Positions 22,191 through 34,470 of a stretch of 64,000 nucleotides of DNA are shown one piece after another. Source of the stretch: Acanthosepion esculentum (lineage: Eukaryota; Mollusca; Cephalopoda; Sepiida; Sepiidae); NCBI GenBank assembly GCA_964036315.1, contig OZ038482.1:17103069-17167068 (forward strand), in the 5' to 3' direction. A program made the translations under genes and the position numbers. The notes under the pieces were generated by a model that did no database searches, was not told where the DNA came from, and saw nothing but the letters and a program-made list of their open reading frames with translations. The stretch's first letter is position 1; each line of letters starts with the position of its first letter.

Positions 22191-22550
22191 GTAAGACCAC
22201 GCACTTTTAACGAAAATCGACACCTGATAAAAAAAACCGTCCAAAATTTCTATAAAATCTCATCGCAAAGTTCAGCATCCATGACCGCAAAAAATAGTGT
22301 CAAAAGTCAAAAGGACGGTTTTTCTCTTGACGCCATTATTATGACAAACTCATTTGGCAAGTTTTATTGTTTTAAATACTATTTGGGGAAATTTAATCAG
22401 AGCCAAACATATCAAACTGCATGTATGCATCCTTTTGTGTTTGTGTTTTTTCTACATGCATCATAAGATATTAAACACCATTTATTTTATTGGATATTAT
22501 TTACAAGATTTATAATTATTGGATTTTATTTATAATAAAAATTTTATATT
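21200..22550. other. gene-free interval
   Basis: AT-rich sequence with a (TA)n run at 22,142-22,188. Nothing else recognisable. Confidence 0.5.
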
Positions 22551-22552
22551 TC

Positions 22553-22773
22553 TTTATGTGCCGTGACCCCTCAGGATGTAGGTAATGATGGCCCTCTACA
22601 ACTTTCTATCCATAGCCCTTAATAAACTTTGTCTTTCTGTCATTTCTCCTAAACCCTGTTCTGCTATCCATTTACTCAAGCTCACTAAGTATGTTATGCG
22701 ATGTTTTCCTCCGTCTCTCTTGCCTTCAATCTGCTGTGAGTGTCATATTTTCCAAGCCCCTTTTCCTCGTTAT
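22553..22773 (-). pseudogene. LINE pol extreme C-terminus, copy 2 (3' piece)
   Basis: Same family as 8,455-8,695. The minus strand keeps SELSKWIAEQGLGEMTE, RAMDRKL and a terminal ILRGHGT. Its upstream coding piece lies at 24,422-24,551. The two are separated exactly by LTR B and the duplicated GTACC, so they are one insertion-split copy. Confidence 0.75.
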
Positions 22774-22778
22774 GTACC
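22774..22778. other. target-site duplication of LTR B (GTACC)
   Basis: GTACC at 22,774-22,778 is repeated at 24,417-24,421. Confidence 0.85.
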
Positions 22779-24416
22779 TGTTATGGTCCAAGTTCCTTGT
22801 GCCACGGTGATGGTCTAAGGTAGAACCAATGAAGAATAACTCGAACACAGGTATGGAATAACACAAATATATTACAAACAGAAATATGTACAAAGCAGTA
22901 GAAGTGTTAGTAATGACAATCAGGTTTGGTTAGAGAGAACTAAGTTGTCGCGACCAGTATCACTATTCCAATATCTTACAGTAATCGTCTGACTGACTGA
23001 CTCTGAACTCTTGACTGAACTCTGACCTGAACAGTATTTACTGCCCCCCCCCACGTGGGATAGATGTGGCACAAGGCCGAGTTTACCGTGGGTATTCCCG
23101 AGCCCGTAGGCTCGGCCAAAAAATGCCCGTAGAACCCGTATAAACGGGATCGGGTTGGTCAACCTCCCCGAACGAGGCTCTGCCCTTCGGCGGAGCCTCG
23201 TCCGCGTTCCTAACTGCCCAGAGGCAGAGAGTTCGACCGTCTAGCCGAGTCGTCCAAAAACGACTGACTCTGAAGTATTTAGTGTCCCCCCCACGAGGGA
23301 CAGATGTGGCACAAGGCCGGGTTTAAAGTGGGATACCCGAGCCCGTAGGCTCGGCCAAAAAATAGCCCGTAGATCCCGTATAAACGGGATCGGGCCGGTC
23401 AACCTCCCCGAACGAGGCTCTGCCCTTCGGCGGAACCTCGTCCGGGTTCCTCTCTGCCCAAAGGCAGAGAGTTCCCCTCTGCCTCAGAGGCAGAGAGTTC
23501 GACCGTCAAGCCGAGTCGTCCAAAAAGGACTGACTCTAAAGTATTTAGTGTCCTCCCCACGAGGGACAGATGTGGCACAAGGCCGGGTTTAAAGTGGGGT
23601 ACCTGAGCCCGTAGGCTCGGCCAAAAAATAGCCCGTAGATCCCGTATAAACGGGATCGGGCCGGTCAACCTCCCCGAACGAGGCCCTGCCCTTCGGCGGA
23701 GCCTCGTCCGAGTTCCTCTCTGCCCAGAGACAGAGTGTTCCCCTCTGCCTCAGAGGCAGAGAGTTCGACCGTCAAGCCGAGTCGTCCAAAAAGGACTGAC
23801 TCTAAAGTATTTAGTGTCCTCCCCACGAGGGACAGATGTGGCACAAGGCCGGGTTTAAAGTGGGGTATCCGAGCCCGTAGGCTCGGCCAAAAAATAGCCC
23901 GTAGATCCCGTATAAACGGGATCGGGCCGGTCAACCTCCCCGAACGAGGCCCTGCCCTTCGGCGGAGCCTCGTCCGAGTTCCTCTCTGCCCAGAGACAGA
24001 GTGTTCCCCTCTGCCTCAGAGGCAGAGAGTTCGACCGTCTAGCTGAGTCGTCCAAAAAGGACTGACTCTGAAGTATTTAGTGTCCTCCCCACGAGGGACA
24101 GATGTGGCACAAGGCCGGGTTTAAAGTGGGGTATCCGAGCCCGTAGGCTCGGCCAAAAAATAGCCCGTAGATTCCGTATAAACGGCATCGGGCCGGTCAA
24201 CCTCCCCGAACGAGGCTCCGCCCTTCGGCGGAACCTCGTCCGGGTTCCTCTCTACCCAGAGGCAGAGAGTTCCCCTCTGCCTCAGAGGCAGAGAGTTCGA
24301 CCGTCAAGCCGAGCCGTCCAAAAAGGACTGAACTCTGAACTACTGCTCCCTCTTGAGGCGCAGTATTTATGATGTACGGAATAGTCCATTAGTATTATGG
24401 GTAAGTTCCCATAACA
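22779..24416 (-). repeat. solo LTR B with internal hairpin-module array
   Basis: A 1,638-bp insertion with mirror ends TGTTATGG...CCATAACA, bounded by GTACC duplications and splitting a LINE. Most of it (about 23,020-24,335) is a tandem array of 266-bp GC-rich units. The module is in reverse orientation relative to LTR A, so the LTR is probably minus-oriented. No protein coding, PBS or second LTR adjoins it, so it reads as a solo LTR enlarged by internal amplification. Confidence 0.85.
23020..24335. repeat. 266-bp tandem array of hairpin-rich units
   Basis: The landmark GACTCT(A/G)AAGTATTTAGTGTC recurs at 23,266, 23,532, 23,798 and 24,064, exactly 266 apart, with a more diverged unit before it. 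Each unit packs at least four stem-loops: GAGCC/GGCTC (loop CGTA), CCCGT/ACGGG (loop ATAA), a long stem CGAGG...CCTCG closed on GCCcttcGGC, and CTCTGCC/GGCAGAG. Units 3 and 4 are nearly identical, implying recent unequal exchange. Confidence 0.95.
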
Positions 24417-24421
24417 GTACC

Positions 24422-24551
24422 CTAGAAACCTCAGCTGTCTCTTCCTGATGTTAAGTATAAGTTTCCTTTTTGTTTTCATTTTATCTAAAACTTCGTCGTT
24501 GCTCACACGGTCGGCTAATAGTATTCTCAGCTTCCTTCTGTAGAACCACAT
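24422..24551 (-). pseudogene. LINE pol C-terminal region, copy 2 (5' piece)
   Basis: Minus-strand MWFYRRKLRILLADRVSNDEV, then DKMKTKRKLILNIRKRQLRF, matches the LINE segment just upstream of the TGKIEG tail (family pattern: RRMLRI.W.D..TNDEVL...). The match ends at FLG, where the target duplication and LTR B begin; coding continues at 22,773. Any open frame running past 24,421 into the LTR is an artefact. Confidence 0.8.
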
Positions 24552-24559
24552 TTACAAGT

Positions 24560-27130
24560 TTATAAAACTATGTGAGCAGTGCAATATTTATTATTTATCA
24601 TGTAATAAATAAACAAATAACTATGAAAACAAATGTTTTATTAATAAATTTATAAGTATGTCTATAAACAGGAGAACAAGAAAATTTAGCTAAACACCTA
24701 CGAGTAACTAATTATAAATTTTGTAAAAACATGCATCTTCCAGAAATTCCTTTCATTTATTCCTGCTACATAAATTCACTAAAATAGGTTGCTAGTATTT
24801 GGATTTATACCTTTTTCCCTAGAGAACTGCCAACAAAAATAAATATTTTAACCTCTTTATTTACAAGAATAGTGATTAATATTTTTGTTGTCAATTCTTG
24901 GGAAAAAAAAGAGAATGCATGAATTCAGTTTTCATATTCTAAAAATAGTTTCTTAAAATAATAAAAATTGCTGATGAAGTATACGGCGATAGCGGTAACA
25001 AGAGAAAAAAACGCCCTTTTCGCACACTGTTTTGGTTAGTTGTTTTTTTGCGGATACGTATGTTAAACTTTTCCATCTTATCTTTATCCCCATAATCTTT
25101 GCTATTAGCAAGAAGAAGGATCGAAAAAATTCTCATATAAAAATTATTTTTCCACATTTCAAAGAATCGGATAAATTTAGGTTTGTAACGGGGGGGGGGG
25201 CTATGGTAGAAAGATTTATTCTCCCATTTGTATTTACCCCGTTATGAGCATTATCATATCTGTGATACAATAACACGCGGAGAATAATATATCATCACAG
25301 CAAAGCAGAGTGTAAGGTGAAACAAAAAGGAATGGTCTTACATATAATATGGAGATACTCGTGGGTTCCAGATTTAAATGAACAAGAAACAGCGAATCTT
25401 GGGTTTTCCAAAATTGAAGACTGCGAGCTGTAGTTTCTTTCTATAACTGAAAAAATGAAATGGCACTATAGATTGCAAGCTGCTGGGGAGGCAGATTTAG
25501 CCTCTGACCGGGCCATTTTAAAGAAATCAACCTCTGTTTGACTGCTGTAAACGAACTGAAATTGACTACCGCTTTCGTCACTGTATGGAGTGACGTCATT
25601 AGGCATCTCTCACATGACTCATGTGACTTATCTCCACCTGAAAGAGATAAGCGCCTTCTGTATCTTTACAAGACAACCTTTCTATACAAGTTCCAACACC
25701 TGCCACGAGGAGACTTTGATTCTACTTTTGGTAGATATAATAATAATGGATGAACATACTTTATATAAACTACTGTATGAACAATAATATGAACACAATG
25801 CATATTAAAAGTACGAGACGATTTAAACAATGTCCATTCAAAAGCACAAATCGTTCTTCGTGTGGTAGTGCAATGCAAAAAGTTCATCTGAAAAAATATA
25901 TGCTGCAAAAAGAGAAAACCAAATATGAAAATGTCTGGTCAATTGAATCACGCCGTGATCTGGTTACAGTTTGGCTTTGTAAATTTGGCGCTACTTGAGA
26001 TGGTGTCGTGACTGATCTGTCTCCATTTAGTCATGCAGCATAAAAAAAAAGACTCGTTTCAGCTTGCCCCCAAAAATATTTTGTTTATGCATTAATTTTT
26101 TTTAAATCTCTTCAAGATCTTGAATGGTCGTTTGTATGTGGCTGCAATGTATTTGCAAACTCGCGCACTATTTCAAAGTCAGTGTTCAGGAAATGGATAT
26201 TAGAAATTTTCAAGATGTCCTGAAGTTGCTGATCCTTCTATTGCTCCACAAATGACTGGTAGTCTTTGCATGTGTCTTTAACAAGAAACCATCAATACCA
26301 CGGGACTTGGTGCCTGCAGGATTTTTTAAAGAAATATTGGTTTCCACTAAACTTGGATTTACTAGGCCAGTGGTAGAGACGTCAATTGTCAAACACAAAT
26401 GTTTGCTTGAAACAATATGATACAATTCAAATGCATGGCACAATACTAATTTACTTTTATGAAATGGTGTCATACACACACATGGTGGTTTAATTAAATA
26501 TTCTGCAACGTGGGAAAATATCTCTGGAAAATAGCATGAGTGAACAATAAAATACTAGGGAAATGCCAGGTGAATAAAAATTTGAATTAAATATTACCAA
26601 ATTTATGCCTGTAAATGCTATGTAGTTAAGTAAGTAATGACCCCAATAGGGTTAAAGAAGCGGGGCTTACGACCACGTGTTATACATCACGGTGACAAGA
26701 GTAAGTAATCTGGGGGTGGTTCTCCACTGAAGCGCGCCAAAATCAAACACAGCTTAGAGATGAGGAAGACGGTGGCCATGTTGAAAATATTTGCATTAGC
26801 GCAAGACCCAACACCATAAAAATATATGGAAACAGTTTTCTGTCATAAAATGTATATACGACAGCATAATAACCGTTAATATCCGGCAGCCAAGTAACTA
26901 AAAAATGAGTATAGCTGAAATTTGTCACTACCACGCCGAAGAGCAGCATATATAAAGGTGTGTCCGGTACACTTCATCTATTTAATAACAGAAAGTGTAG
27001 ACATGGAAAAAATATTCCCACCTGTCAATATTGAAAATGTGACAAAATATGCTATTAATATTAGCAAAAACACAACACGGAAAATCTGTTAGTCAACGTT
27101 GACCATACACGACATTATTTGAAAATAAGT
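24560..27130. other. no confirmed gene; one weak LINE-like frame
   Basis: Mostly AT-rich sequence with a G10 run near 25,190. A minus-strand frame at 26,210-26,479 contains TKSRGIDGFLLKTHAKTTSH, which faintly recalls the (G)PDG.PA.LLK block of LINE reverse transcriptases. Support is too weak for a call. Confidence 0.3.
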
Positions 27131-27133
27131 GCG

Positions 27134-27660
27134 ATAACTATAGTAAATTTAAAGTCAAAGTACCTAAAATTTAATAAAACATTAGATTACGGAGAATATT
27201 AAGATTACTGAGTACTTAAAAATTATGTATAAAAGGCGCTCACATCATTTTCTTCAATTATAATTTACAGATAAAGTCTCCATAGATTAGTCATCACGCA
27301 ATCAACATACTGTCAATCACAGATACTGTTTGGTTAAAAAAAATGCATTTCTGAGATATTTTAAACTTAAAGCAAATATTTATTTCAAATCAGATTTATT
27401 ATACTCTAAATCAGCTAGTATTCCTCATATAAAGTTTCAGGAAAGTATATTTTATTTTTGGAAGATTTTTTAACTAAGAGAATTGCATTGCAATAAACGC
27501 GGGTTAAAAAATGTTGCTAAAAATCAAATTTTTTATCACCCAACCCCGAAAAACTCCTTCCAGAAAATTTAAGTTAGTTTTTGAATAGAGCTTTTGCTTA
27601 TTGAAAATGTTAAATTTAATTATTAACTTGAAATTAAAACTAAAATAACTTCATCGGGAA
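27134..27660. repeat. AT-rich dispersed repeat, copy 2
   Basis: Aligns with 6,110-6,590 and 51,175-51,470: CAAATCAGATT, AAATCAGCTA, AAAGTTTCAGGAAAGTATATTT, and further GAAATTAAAACTAAAATAA. A short inverted piece lies at about 28,490-28,595. Confidence 0.7.
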
Positions 27661-28489
27661 AGATTTATCGCGAATTAATGGGGGTACTTATTTTTATGTA
27701 ATTGTAATAAATGTTTGTTTCTATCGAATTTCACATGCGAGTTTTGAGTCTTGTTTGTTTATATATGCGCCTTATACAGTATTCGGAATAAGTGACGTGA
27801 CGAACTGGCATCTCTTGCTCCCCCAATAATAAACATTCTTTTATCTCATGATAGTAATTTTTGTGTATTCACGCGGAATTATACCTTTTTCCAGTTGTGA
27901 AGCGGTCTTGTTGCGTTCCTTCGACCGACTCGGGTGGTTAGGTTCACATATTGCAGAAAGAGATTTTATTTGATGAGTTCCTTTGACCCCGTCTATTTCA
28001 TTTCCTTTTAGGATCAATGGTTTGCGAAGAGGTATGAAAGAAAGAGGAACAATATCAATTGGTATTAAATGGCATTAATTTGGCGTTGTACAGAAACAGA
28101 AGTGATTTGCTTTTTCTTCACGTTAGTCGCTTTGTCGAAGCGGTAACCGGGAATTTGAGAAAGGTGGCACAAACTGTCTGAATTTTCTTTACATCTTGAT
28201 GATCTAGCGTACAAAGGTTTCCCTGACACGCGGTTAGCAACAATTCCCTAAGTGACGTTCATTATATAAGTTTTTAAACAAAAGCATTTTATGAAAGCTT
28301 TCGGTTGTGATTTTTATTCCAGGATTTCCTTATTAGGTTGTCCGACTTGTCCGAATTCAGTTTAACAACTTAAATAAAAAAAATACTCTTAATTATGAAG
28401 AGTGAATAATTAACAGTATTTGTATTTAAATTGTTTGTAGAAATGGAAAAGTTAATAATTACGTACAATCACAGAAACGCGAAACGCAA

Positions 28490-28597
28490 GGTTTAAAATG
28501 AATTTTTAAAATTGAAAATTTGATTTTGAAGCTTTTATTTTAGTTTTAATTTCAAGCTAATAAATTAAATTTAATATTTCCATTAAGCAAAATATTT
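28490..28597. repeat. inverted fragment of AT-rich dispersed repeat
   Basis: Reverse complement of about 27,590-27,660 (TTATTTTAGTTTTAATTTCAAG). It abuts the LINE cluster. Confidence 0.6.
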
Positions 28598-30300
28598 TAT
28601 TGCCCATTCCTTTTCAAACGAATTCCAGAACTCCGATTACTATTGGTACAGTGTCAGTCTTGTTAATCTCAATCTCCAGGTCCTTGTATTTGGACAATTT
28701 CTCGATAATTTTCATGGAGGTGTGTCTCTCAGATGGTACTGCTATGTCAAAAAGTATACACTTTCAGAATTTCTTGTCTTTTATGATAATATCAGGTCTG
28801 TTGACTTTTATTTCCTTGACAGTTTGAATTGGCGTGTCCCAGAGGATTGTTACATCATTATTTTGGGTAACTGTGTCTGGTTGGTGGTCATACCATCTCT
28901 CAGTGGTTTCGATTTTGTGATCCTGCATTTTGGATTAGTTCCATCCTTGATTATGTGACAGTGATAGCGAAACTTTGGTCCTGACCTGCAATAATTAGGC
29001 CTTCTGTCTTAGCTTTCAACCCGGTTCTCCTCGGCCATTGATGTGTTTCCTGCTGGTCCACATCTACTTCTTTCCTTCTTTATAGGCATTTATCATGCAA
29101 CGCCTTATCCTCCAGTATTTTCTTTTGTAATTTCCAGTTGTTTTGCTATCTGTTTTACTCGTTTGGCGTAGATGGTATTCGCTCCGTTTTTTTTTGTTTT
29201 TTTTTTTTGTTGGATTTCAGGTATATTAAGCTGCCTCTTGAAGTGTGCAGATTCTTTGATGGAGTGGATTTAGTGTTTTACTATTTGTAGGTTTGGTTTT
29301 TGTAAGGTAGGCTTCCAATCCGATTGTTGTAGTTTTAAGAGTTGGATTAGAAAGTTGGGTTAGACCTCAGCCTCCTAAAGCCCTGGGTACGTACAGCCTA
29401 TCAACATCTGATTTCGGATGGTGCATCCTCATTTGGGTAAGAATTTTTCTAATTTTGGCGTCCAATCTTTTAATGTCATTCAACTTACATTTAATAATGT
29501 TGAAGCTTTATGTTACTACGGTTATAGCAAAGGTGTTGATAGCCTTCATTTTATTGGTCCCATTAAGTTCGCTTTCTAGTATCAGACGCACTCTCCTATA
29601 ATATTCTTTTCGGGTCTTTTTCTTCATAATTGGATGTCGTATTCCGTCTCCTTCATTAATTCCTAAGTATTAATTTCTGCATTAGTTCCTTAATCTTGTT
29701 GTTGATATCAAGGTCTAAATCCGTAGTTTTCGTTAGTTTACCACCTTTGGTAAGTTGGCTTTGACACATTTGTCGATTCCGAACTCCATCCTAATGTATT
29801 CGTTGACGGTTTTGACAATTGTGAGTAGGTTTCTCTGCTGGTTGTCGTCCTTGGCAAACGTTTTAAGATCATCAATATAGAATAGGTGATCCAGTTTGCC
29901 ATTCTGTTAGTTGTATCCGTAGCTACTGTTGTTCGGTACGCATCTGAGTGGCCTTAATGCAAGGCAGAAGAGTAGTGATGACAATGAATCTCTTTGGAAG
30001 TTCCCGCTTTTGATATTGATTGGTCTCGATGTTAATGACTCATTTGTATGGTTTAGGCATTTAGTGTAGTTTTCCAGTTTTTCATGCTCTCCGTTATGAA
30101 TTTGAGCGTTGTGTGATATATTCTGTATATTTTTAGGCTCTTCTCTATCCATCAGTCTGGTGCACTGTCGAACGCCTTTCTGAAGTCGATATATGCTAAG
30201 TTTCTTTTACATGTTTCAGCTCTTCCAATATTGTTTTATTGATAATTAGTTGGTCCTTGCACTCGAAACTTTTACATCCCTTCTGTTCTGCCGGAAGTAA
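28590..30300 (-). pseudogene. RLE-type LINE fragment B (RT to endonuclease)
   Basis: Minus-strand order: RT finger block with ECKDQLIINKTILEE (about 30,270-30,200); palm NFQRDSLSSLLFCLALRPL at about 29,960, with first-shell substitutions; thumb-like KEYYRRVRLILESELNG and MRMHHPKSDVDRLYVPRAL at about 29,600-29,390; then RLE endonuclease VNRPDIIIKDK and LFDIAVPSERHTS at about 28,800-28,700. The PD...D order is the signature of the restriction-like endonuclease of R2/R4/NeSL-type LINEs. Frames are interrupted, and the zinc-knuckle region between thumb and RLE is missing or unreadable. Confidence 0.8.
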
Positions 30301-32300
30301 ATGAGTCTATTGGAATCTTTTCCAATAAATTCGAGGGCTCCAACTACAACTGCCATATTTTTCAGATTTCCATTTCAAGATACTTGTAATTTGCTAGTTT
30401 ATTTTTTCAATGATACATTACAACCTGCAGGGGTTGCCATTTCAATAAGAAAGCACATTCTGTTCTTGTGGTCTTTGATCTCTGAGATTAACATTGATTA
30501 TTCTGTGTCTTTTGTAAATTCCCATAAAATTGTTACAAGTTTTATCTCTGTAACCGAGTCTGGGTGATGTTCATACCTGTTTCCTTCCCATAAAAGAGGC
30601 ATATTTTTCAGTGCAGATACTGACACAATCTATCATGCCGAGTTTTATATTCAGTGAGTGACAACACTGTGTAATCTGATACAAGATGGTCAATTGTTTC
30701 TGGATATTTATCACAGAATCTGCATTTCGGGTTAACACAATTTTTCAGTATGTGTGCTTGATAATTTCTAATTTCCAAGCATTGATTCTGTGCAGCAAGA
30801 ATAAAACTTTCGTTTTCACCTTTTAACCTCCCACTATGTAACCACTGATGGGTACGGTGTTTGTCTCCATCAGTTTGTTTAGTACGGACAGAGAACTGAC
30901 AACAAAGAGAGTTATCTTGCCATCGTTTCTGCATTTGGACATTGAATTTAGTTCTGCTTTCTTTTCTTAGGTTTTTGTCGTTGCAGTAAGTGTTTTATGT
31001 TGTATTCGCGCTCCTTCATCTACTTGAAATACCCATTTTAATTTTTTTGGATTCCTTTATTATTGAATAAATCTTTATATTTATTTCATGCTCTTTGACA
31101 CAGATCGTCATCCAGTCTAATGTAGTTTCTAGGTATCTTTGAAGACCGATTTTTGTGGTTTTATAAGACAGTTCTAGTTGAACTAATCCTCTGTATACTT
31201 GGGATCTGGACACATACTGGCGATCAACATCAGATTTAAGATGATGCATGCGGTGGTAAGTGAGAAGCTTTCTTGTTTTGATATCCATTCGCTTAATGGC
31301 AGCTATGGTTTCATTAAGAATATTGAAACTGTATTTCACCACATGGACAGCCATCGTGTTTATGGTTGATATTCTGTCTTGTGAATTCAACTCGGTATTT
31401 AACTCCAGACGTAAACATCTGTAGTATTCTTTCCTTAATTTCTCCTTCATTTGGTTATTCTGTATTCCATCTACTTCGTTGAATCCTTTATAAGCTTCTT
31501 CTTGTTCTAGTTCACTTATTTGTGTGATAAAATCTATATCTATTGAGTATGTTTCTACAGTGCTCCCTTTCTTGAATGTTATTTTTGCACATTTATCTAA
31601 TCCGATATCATCATTGAAGCATTTTACAGTATTGAGGGTGAGATTGACCTTTCGCCGTCTTTGACAAAGAGTTTGATATCATACATGTAGAATAGGTGAT
31701 TAAATATTTTCTTTATTTTACTTTGCATCCATAGTTATTACTGTTTAGTTCAGGTGAAAGGAGAATTAAGGACAGACAGAACAGAAAGGGCGACAGTGAG
31801 TCTCCTTGAAATATTCCTCGTCGGATATTCAAACAATTAGAAGTGGATGTACCTTTGGTTTGGGTTAAGTATAATGTGGCTTTCCACAGTTCCATACTAT
31901 ATTTAAGGAAATTTACTTTCACCGAGGAGACTTTGCTCATCTCCAAAGCCTTAAGGATTCAAGAGTGTGGCGCATTATGAAAGGCTTTACTGTAATCTAT
32001 CCTGAGTACTGAGATTTCTGACCTTTTTTCCTACAATTTTTCAAGATCATTTTATTTATTAGTAGTTGATCTTTGCAAACATATGAACCGCTTCGGCACC
32101 CCTTCTGTTCCAGCGGAAGAATGTTGTTATCGAGAAAAAAAGGAAGTACAATTCGTCAGGACAGACGACATCAATGTATATGTGGTTAACAGACATGTTA
32201 TTGGCCTATAACTTTTTGGATCATCTCTTTCACCCGTTTTTAGTAGGAGGTATCTAATACCTTCAATGATCCATTCTGGAATTCCATTGTGGTTATTAAT
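30300..32300 (-). pseudogene. RLE-type LINE fragment A (RT to endonuclease)
   Basis: The most complete copy. Pieces in order are YRPITCLSTTYTLMSS and EQKGCRSGSYVCKDQLLINK (about 32,230-32,040), palm RRGIFQGDSLSPFLFCLSL (31,760-31,820), thumb domain open frame 31,016-31,450 (MRHHLKSDVDRQYVSRSQVY-like), and zinc knuckle CRFCDKYPETIDHLVSD (30,700-30,740). RLE remnants follow (VTILWEF, MCFLIEMATPAG, 30,560-30,420). The knuckle has lost its last cysteine (Tyr instead), and the F/YADD palm box is not intact. In RLE-LINEs the endonuclease acts after the RT to nick the insertion site. The copy runs straight into fragment B. Confidence 0.85.
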
Positions 32301-32406
32301 TAGCATTGATTAAGTTTGCGCAAGGGTTATATGGACTGATGACAGATGAAAGAGCCAAAAGTTGGGTACCTTGTCATTTCCATTTTGAGGATTTTGCTAG
32401 GGATAA

Positions 32407-32409
<3 letters not shown>

Positions 32410-32449
<40 letters not shown>

Positions 32450-32450
32450 T
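32410..32450. repeat. (TTA)n microsatellite
   Basis: About 13 ATT units. Confidence 0.95.
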
Positions 32451-32514
32451 GTGTATTTTACCTTTTTTCTGTTTTGGGCCCTGTAGAACCAGGTGCAAAC
32501 TGTGGTCCTTAGGT

Positions 32515-32615
32515 CCTATAGGAGAACTGTCATTAAATTGATAGCACTTTTCTTATATTGAATATGGGATGTTCCTAGTAGGGCGATCTTCTGGGCAACT
32601 TATATTTGGGACTTT
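32515..32615. repeat. inverted-duplicate segment, left copy
   Basis: Reverse complement of about 34,375-34,465 (AGCACTTTTCTTA, GATGTTCCTAG, GGGCGATCTTCTGG). Probably 3' UTR or flank of the same LINE family in opposite orientations. Confidence 0.65.
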
Positions 32616-32619
32616 GTCA

Positions 32620-32800
32620 ATAAAAATTGTCCATTGATTTTCTCACGAGACCCAGAGCTTCGATTACTATTGGTACAGTCTCAGTCTTCTTCATTCACCA
32701 CATCATGTTAATCTCGATCTCCAAGTCCTTGTATTTTCTCTATAATTTTCAGATGATATTGCTATGTCAATAAGTATACGCTACCTGAAATCCATGTCTA
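32620..32800 (-). pseudogene. RLE-LINE fragment D (endonuclease only)
   Basis: A short minus-strand remnant with ENTRTWRSRLT-type sequence (from KYKDLE(I/V)EI) and a DIAIS motif aligned to the IDMAVP strand of the other copies. Heavily shifted. Confidence 0.5.
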
Positions 32801-32804
32801 ATTT

Positions 32805-32808
32805 TATG

Positions 32809-32858
<50 letters not shown>

Positions 32859-32860
32859 GT
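32805..32860. repeat. (TTA)n microsatellite
   Basis: About 18 TTA units. Confidence 0.95.
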
Positions 32861-32984
32861 TTTATTTCCTTTGGATTCTGGTGGATACTCATTTCTTTCC
32901 GGGTCCCAACCAGAGACCTAAGGTCAGAAATGGCATCATGGCATTTTCCCCTGAGCGGTTTAAAAAAAAATCATCGTACATATT

Positions 32985-33775
32985 TTAAAAAGATAAAGCC
33001 CTTCGTAAGGTGTGATTTGTATTTGTGAGTACAATTTTTTGTATTTCTTTAAGGCATGAGCTACCAGGGATTCCTTCAATGACTCTGCTGGAACCTTTTC
33101 CAATCAATCCGAGGGCTCCAACCACAACTGGAATTGTTAATGTCCTCATGCGCCACATTTTTGAGATTTCCACTTCAAGATCCTTGTATTTTGATAGTTT
33201 TTTGAAGATCTTCAAAGATCTTCATTGGAGTCTGCAGGGACTACCATATCAATAAGGAAGCACATTTTGTCTTTGCGGCCTCTAATCACGATGTCAGGGC
33301 GTTTAACTTTAATTGTTCACACTGTGTGTATTGTAAAGTCCCATAAAATTACAGGTCCTATCTCCGTAATTGGGTGTGGGTGGTGTTCATACCAATTTCT
33401 TGCATTTTCCTTTCTTTGTTGCAGCTTTTCCAGTGCAAATATTAGCCCACTCTGTCGTGCCGGTTTTTATATTCAGTGGCTGCCAATACCGCGCAACCTG
33501 ATACAAGATGGTCAATTGTTTTGGGATATATTATCACAGAATCTGCATTTTGGACTAACACAATTTTTCAATATGTGTGCTTGGTAATTTCTAGTTAGCA
33601 AGCAGTGTTCCTGTGCAGCAAGAATAAAAACCTTCAGTTTCAGCTTTTAACCATGCACTACGTAGCCACTGATGGGTACGGGGTATGTCTACATCATTTT
33701 GTTTGGCACGGGCAGGATATTGACCGTTAAGCGGTTTATCTTGCCATCGTTTCTGTATCTGGTCGTTTGCTTCTT
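32985..33775 (-). pseudogene. RLE-type LINE fragment C (3' end)
   Basis: Minus strand keeps KVFILAAQEHC and SPKCRFCDN (zinc knuckle, about 33,530-33,620), VKRPDIVIRGRKDK and MCFLIDMVVPAD (RLE catalytic strand, about 33,310-33,230). The conserved C-terminus LSKYKDLEVEISKMWRM, then IPVVVGALGLIGKG (33,020-33,200) follows. It is clearer than fragment B at the 3' end and preserves the PD...ID catalytic acids. 5'-truncated. Confidence 0.85.
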
Positions 33776-33861
33776 CTTTTATCTTACGCGTTTCCTCAAT
33801 AGAAAAAAATTATTCCTCTACATGTATATGGTTTATTTTAATTTGAAGGATTCGTTTTTTC

Positions 33862-34016
33862 TCCTATTCTTCCTCCTCCTCCTCATATTTCTTCTTCTTC
33901 TTCTTTTTCTTCTTCTTCTTCTTCTTCTTCTTCTTCTTCTTCTTCTTCTTCTTCTTCTTCTTCTCCTCATCATCATCATCATCATTATTATTATTATATT
34001 ATTATTATTATTAAAA
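33862..34016. repeat. compound (TTC)n/(TCA)n/(TTA)n microsatellite
   Basis: Pure triplet repeats producing a poly-leucine/isoleucine frame on the plus strand. Confidence 0.95.
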
Positions 34017-34369
34017 TTAAGAGAATTATCCGATTTTAATGAAACATTCTGTACTTATTCAGTAGTAATTTTATAATAAATAGGTTCCTATTATTAAAAA
34101 CAGAAGATTTTTTTGAGTGACCGGACAAAAACGCAAAAGAAAATTGAAAATGTACAAGACCACCACAAGCAAAATACGTTATATTTTTGTTTGAAGTTTT
34201 AATATTACTTGTAACTTTAATAATTATTTTAATAAAATTAACTAATAATAATTTTTTTTGTATTTAATGTATATGATATATAAATATATATATAAATTAA
34301 TAATAACAGATTACCTCGTAAATATATACTGATTTTTTAATAATAAGCATTACCTCGTCAATAATAACA

Positions 34370-34470
34370 GTGTCCCAGGTAACATCAACATACAAGTGGC
34401 CAGAAGATCGCCCTAGGAACATCCAATATACTAAGAAAAGTACTATCAATTAAATGACTATTCTCATATA
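34370..34470. repeat. inverted-duplicate segment, right copy
   Basis: Inverted match to 32,515-32,615. Confidence 0.65.

Noticed and set aside
23399..24055. 89-codon GC-rich frames repeated in the array, on both strands
   Set aside because: They follow the 266-bp units and their hairpins; no domain, and the frames shift between units (266 is not a multiple of three).
23020..24335. 266-bp periodic array as a CRISPR-like or satellite array
   Set aside because: Units are contiguous with no spacers and lie inside a TSD-bounded LTR in a eukaryotic genome.
24970..25010. CTGATGAAG near 24,973
   Set aside because: No GAAA box or stem II follows.
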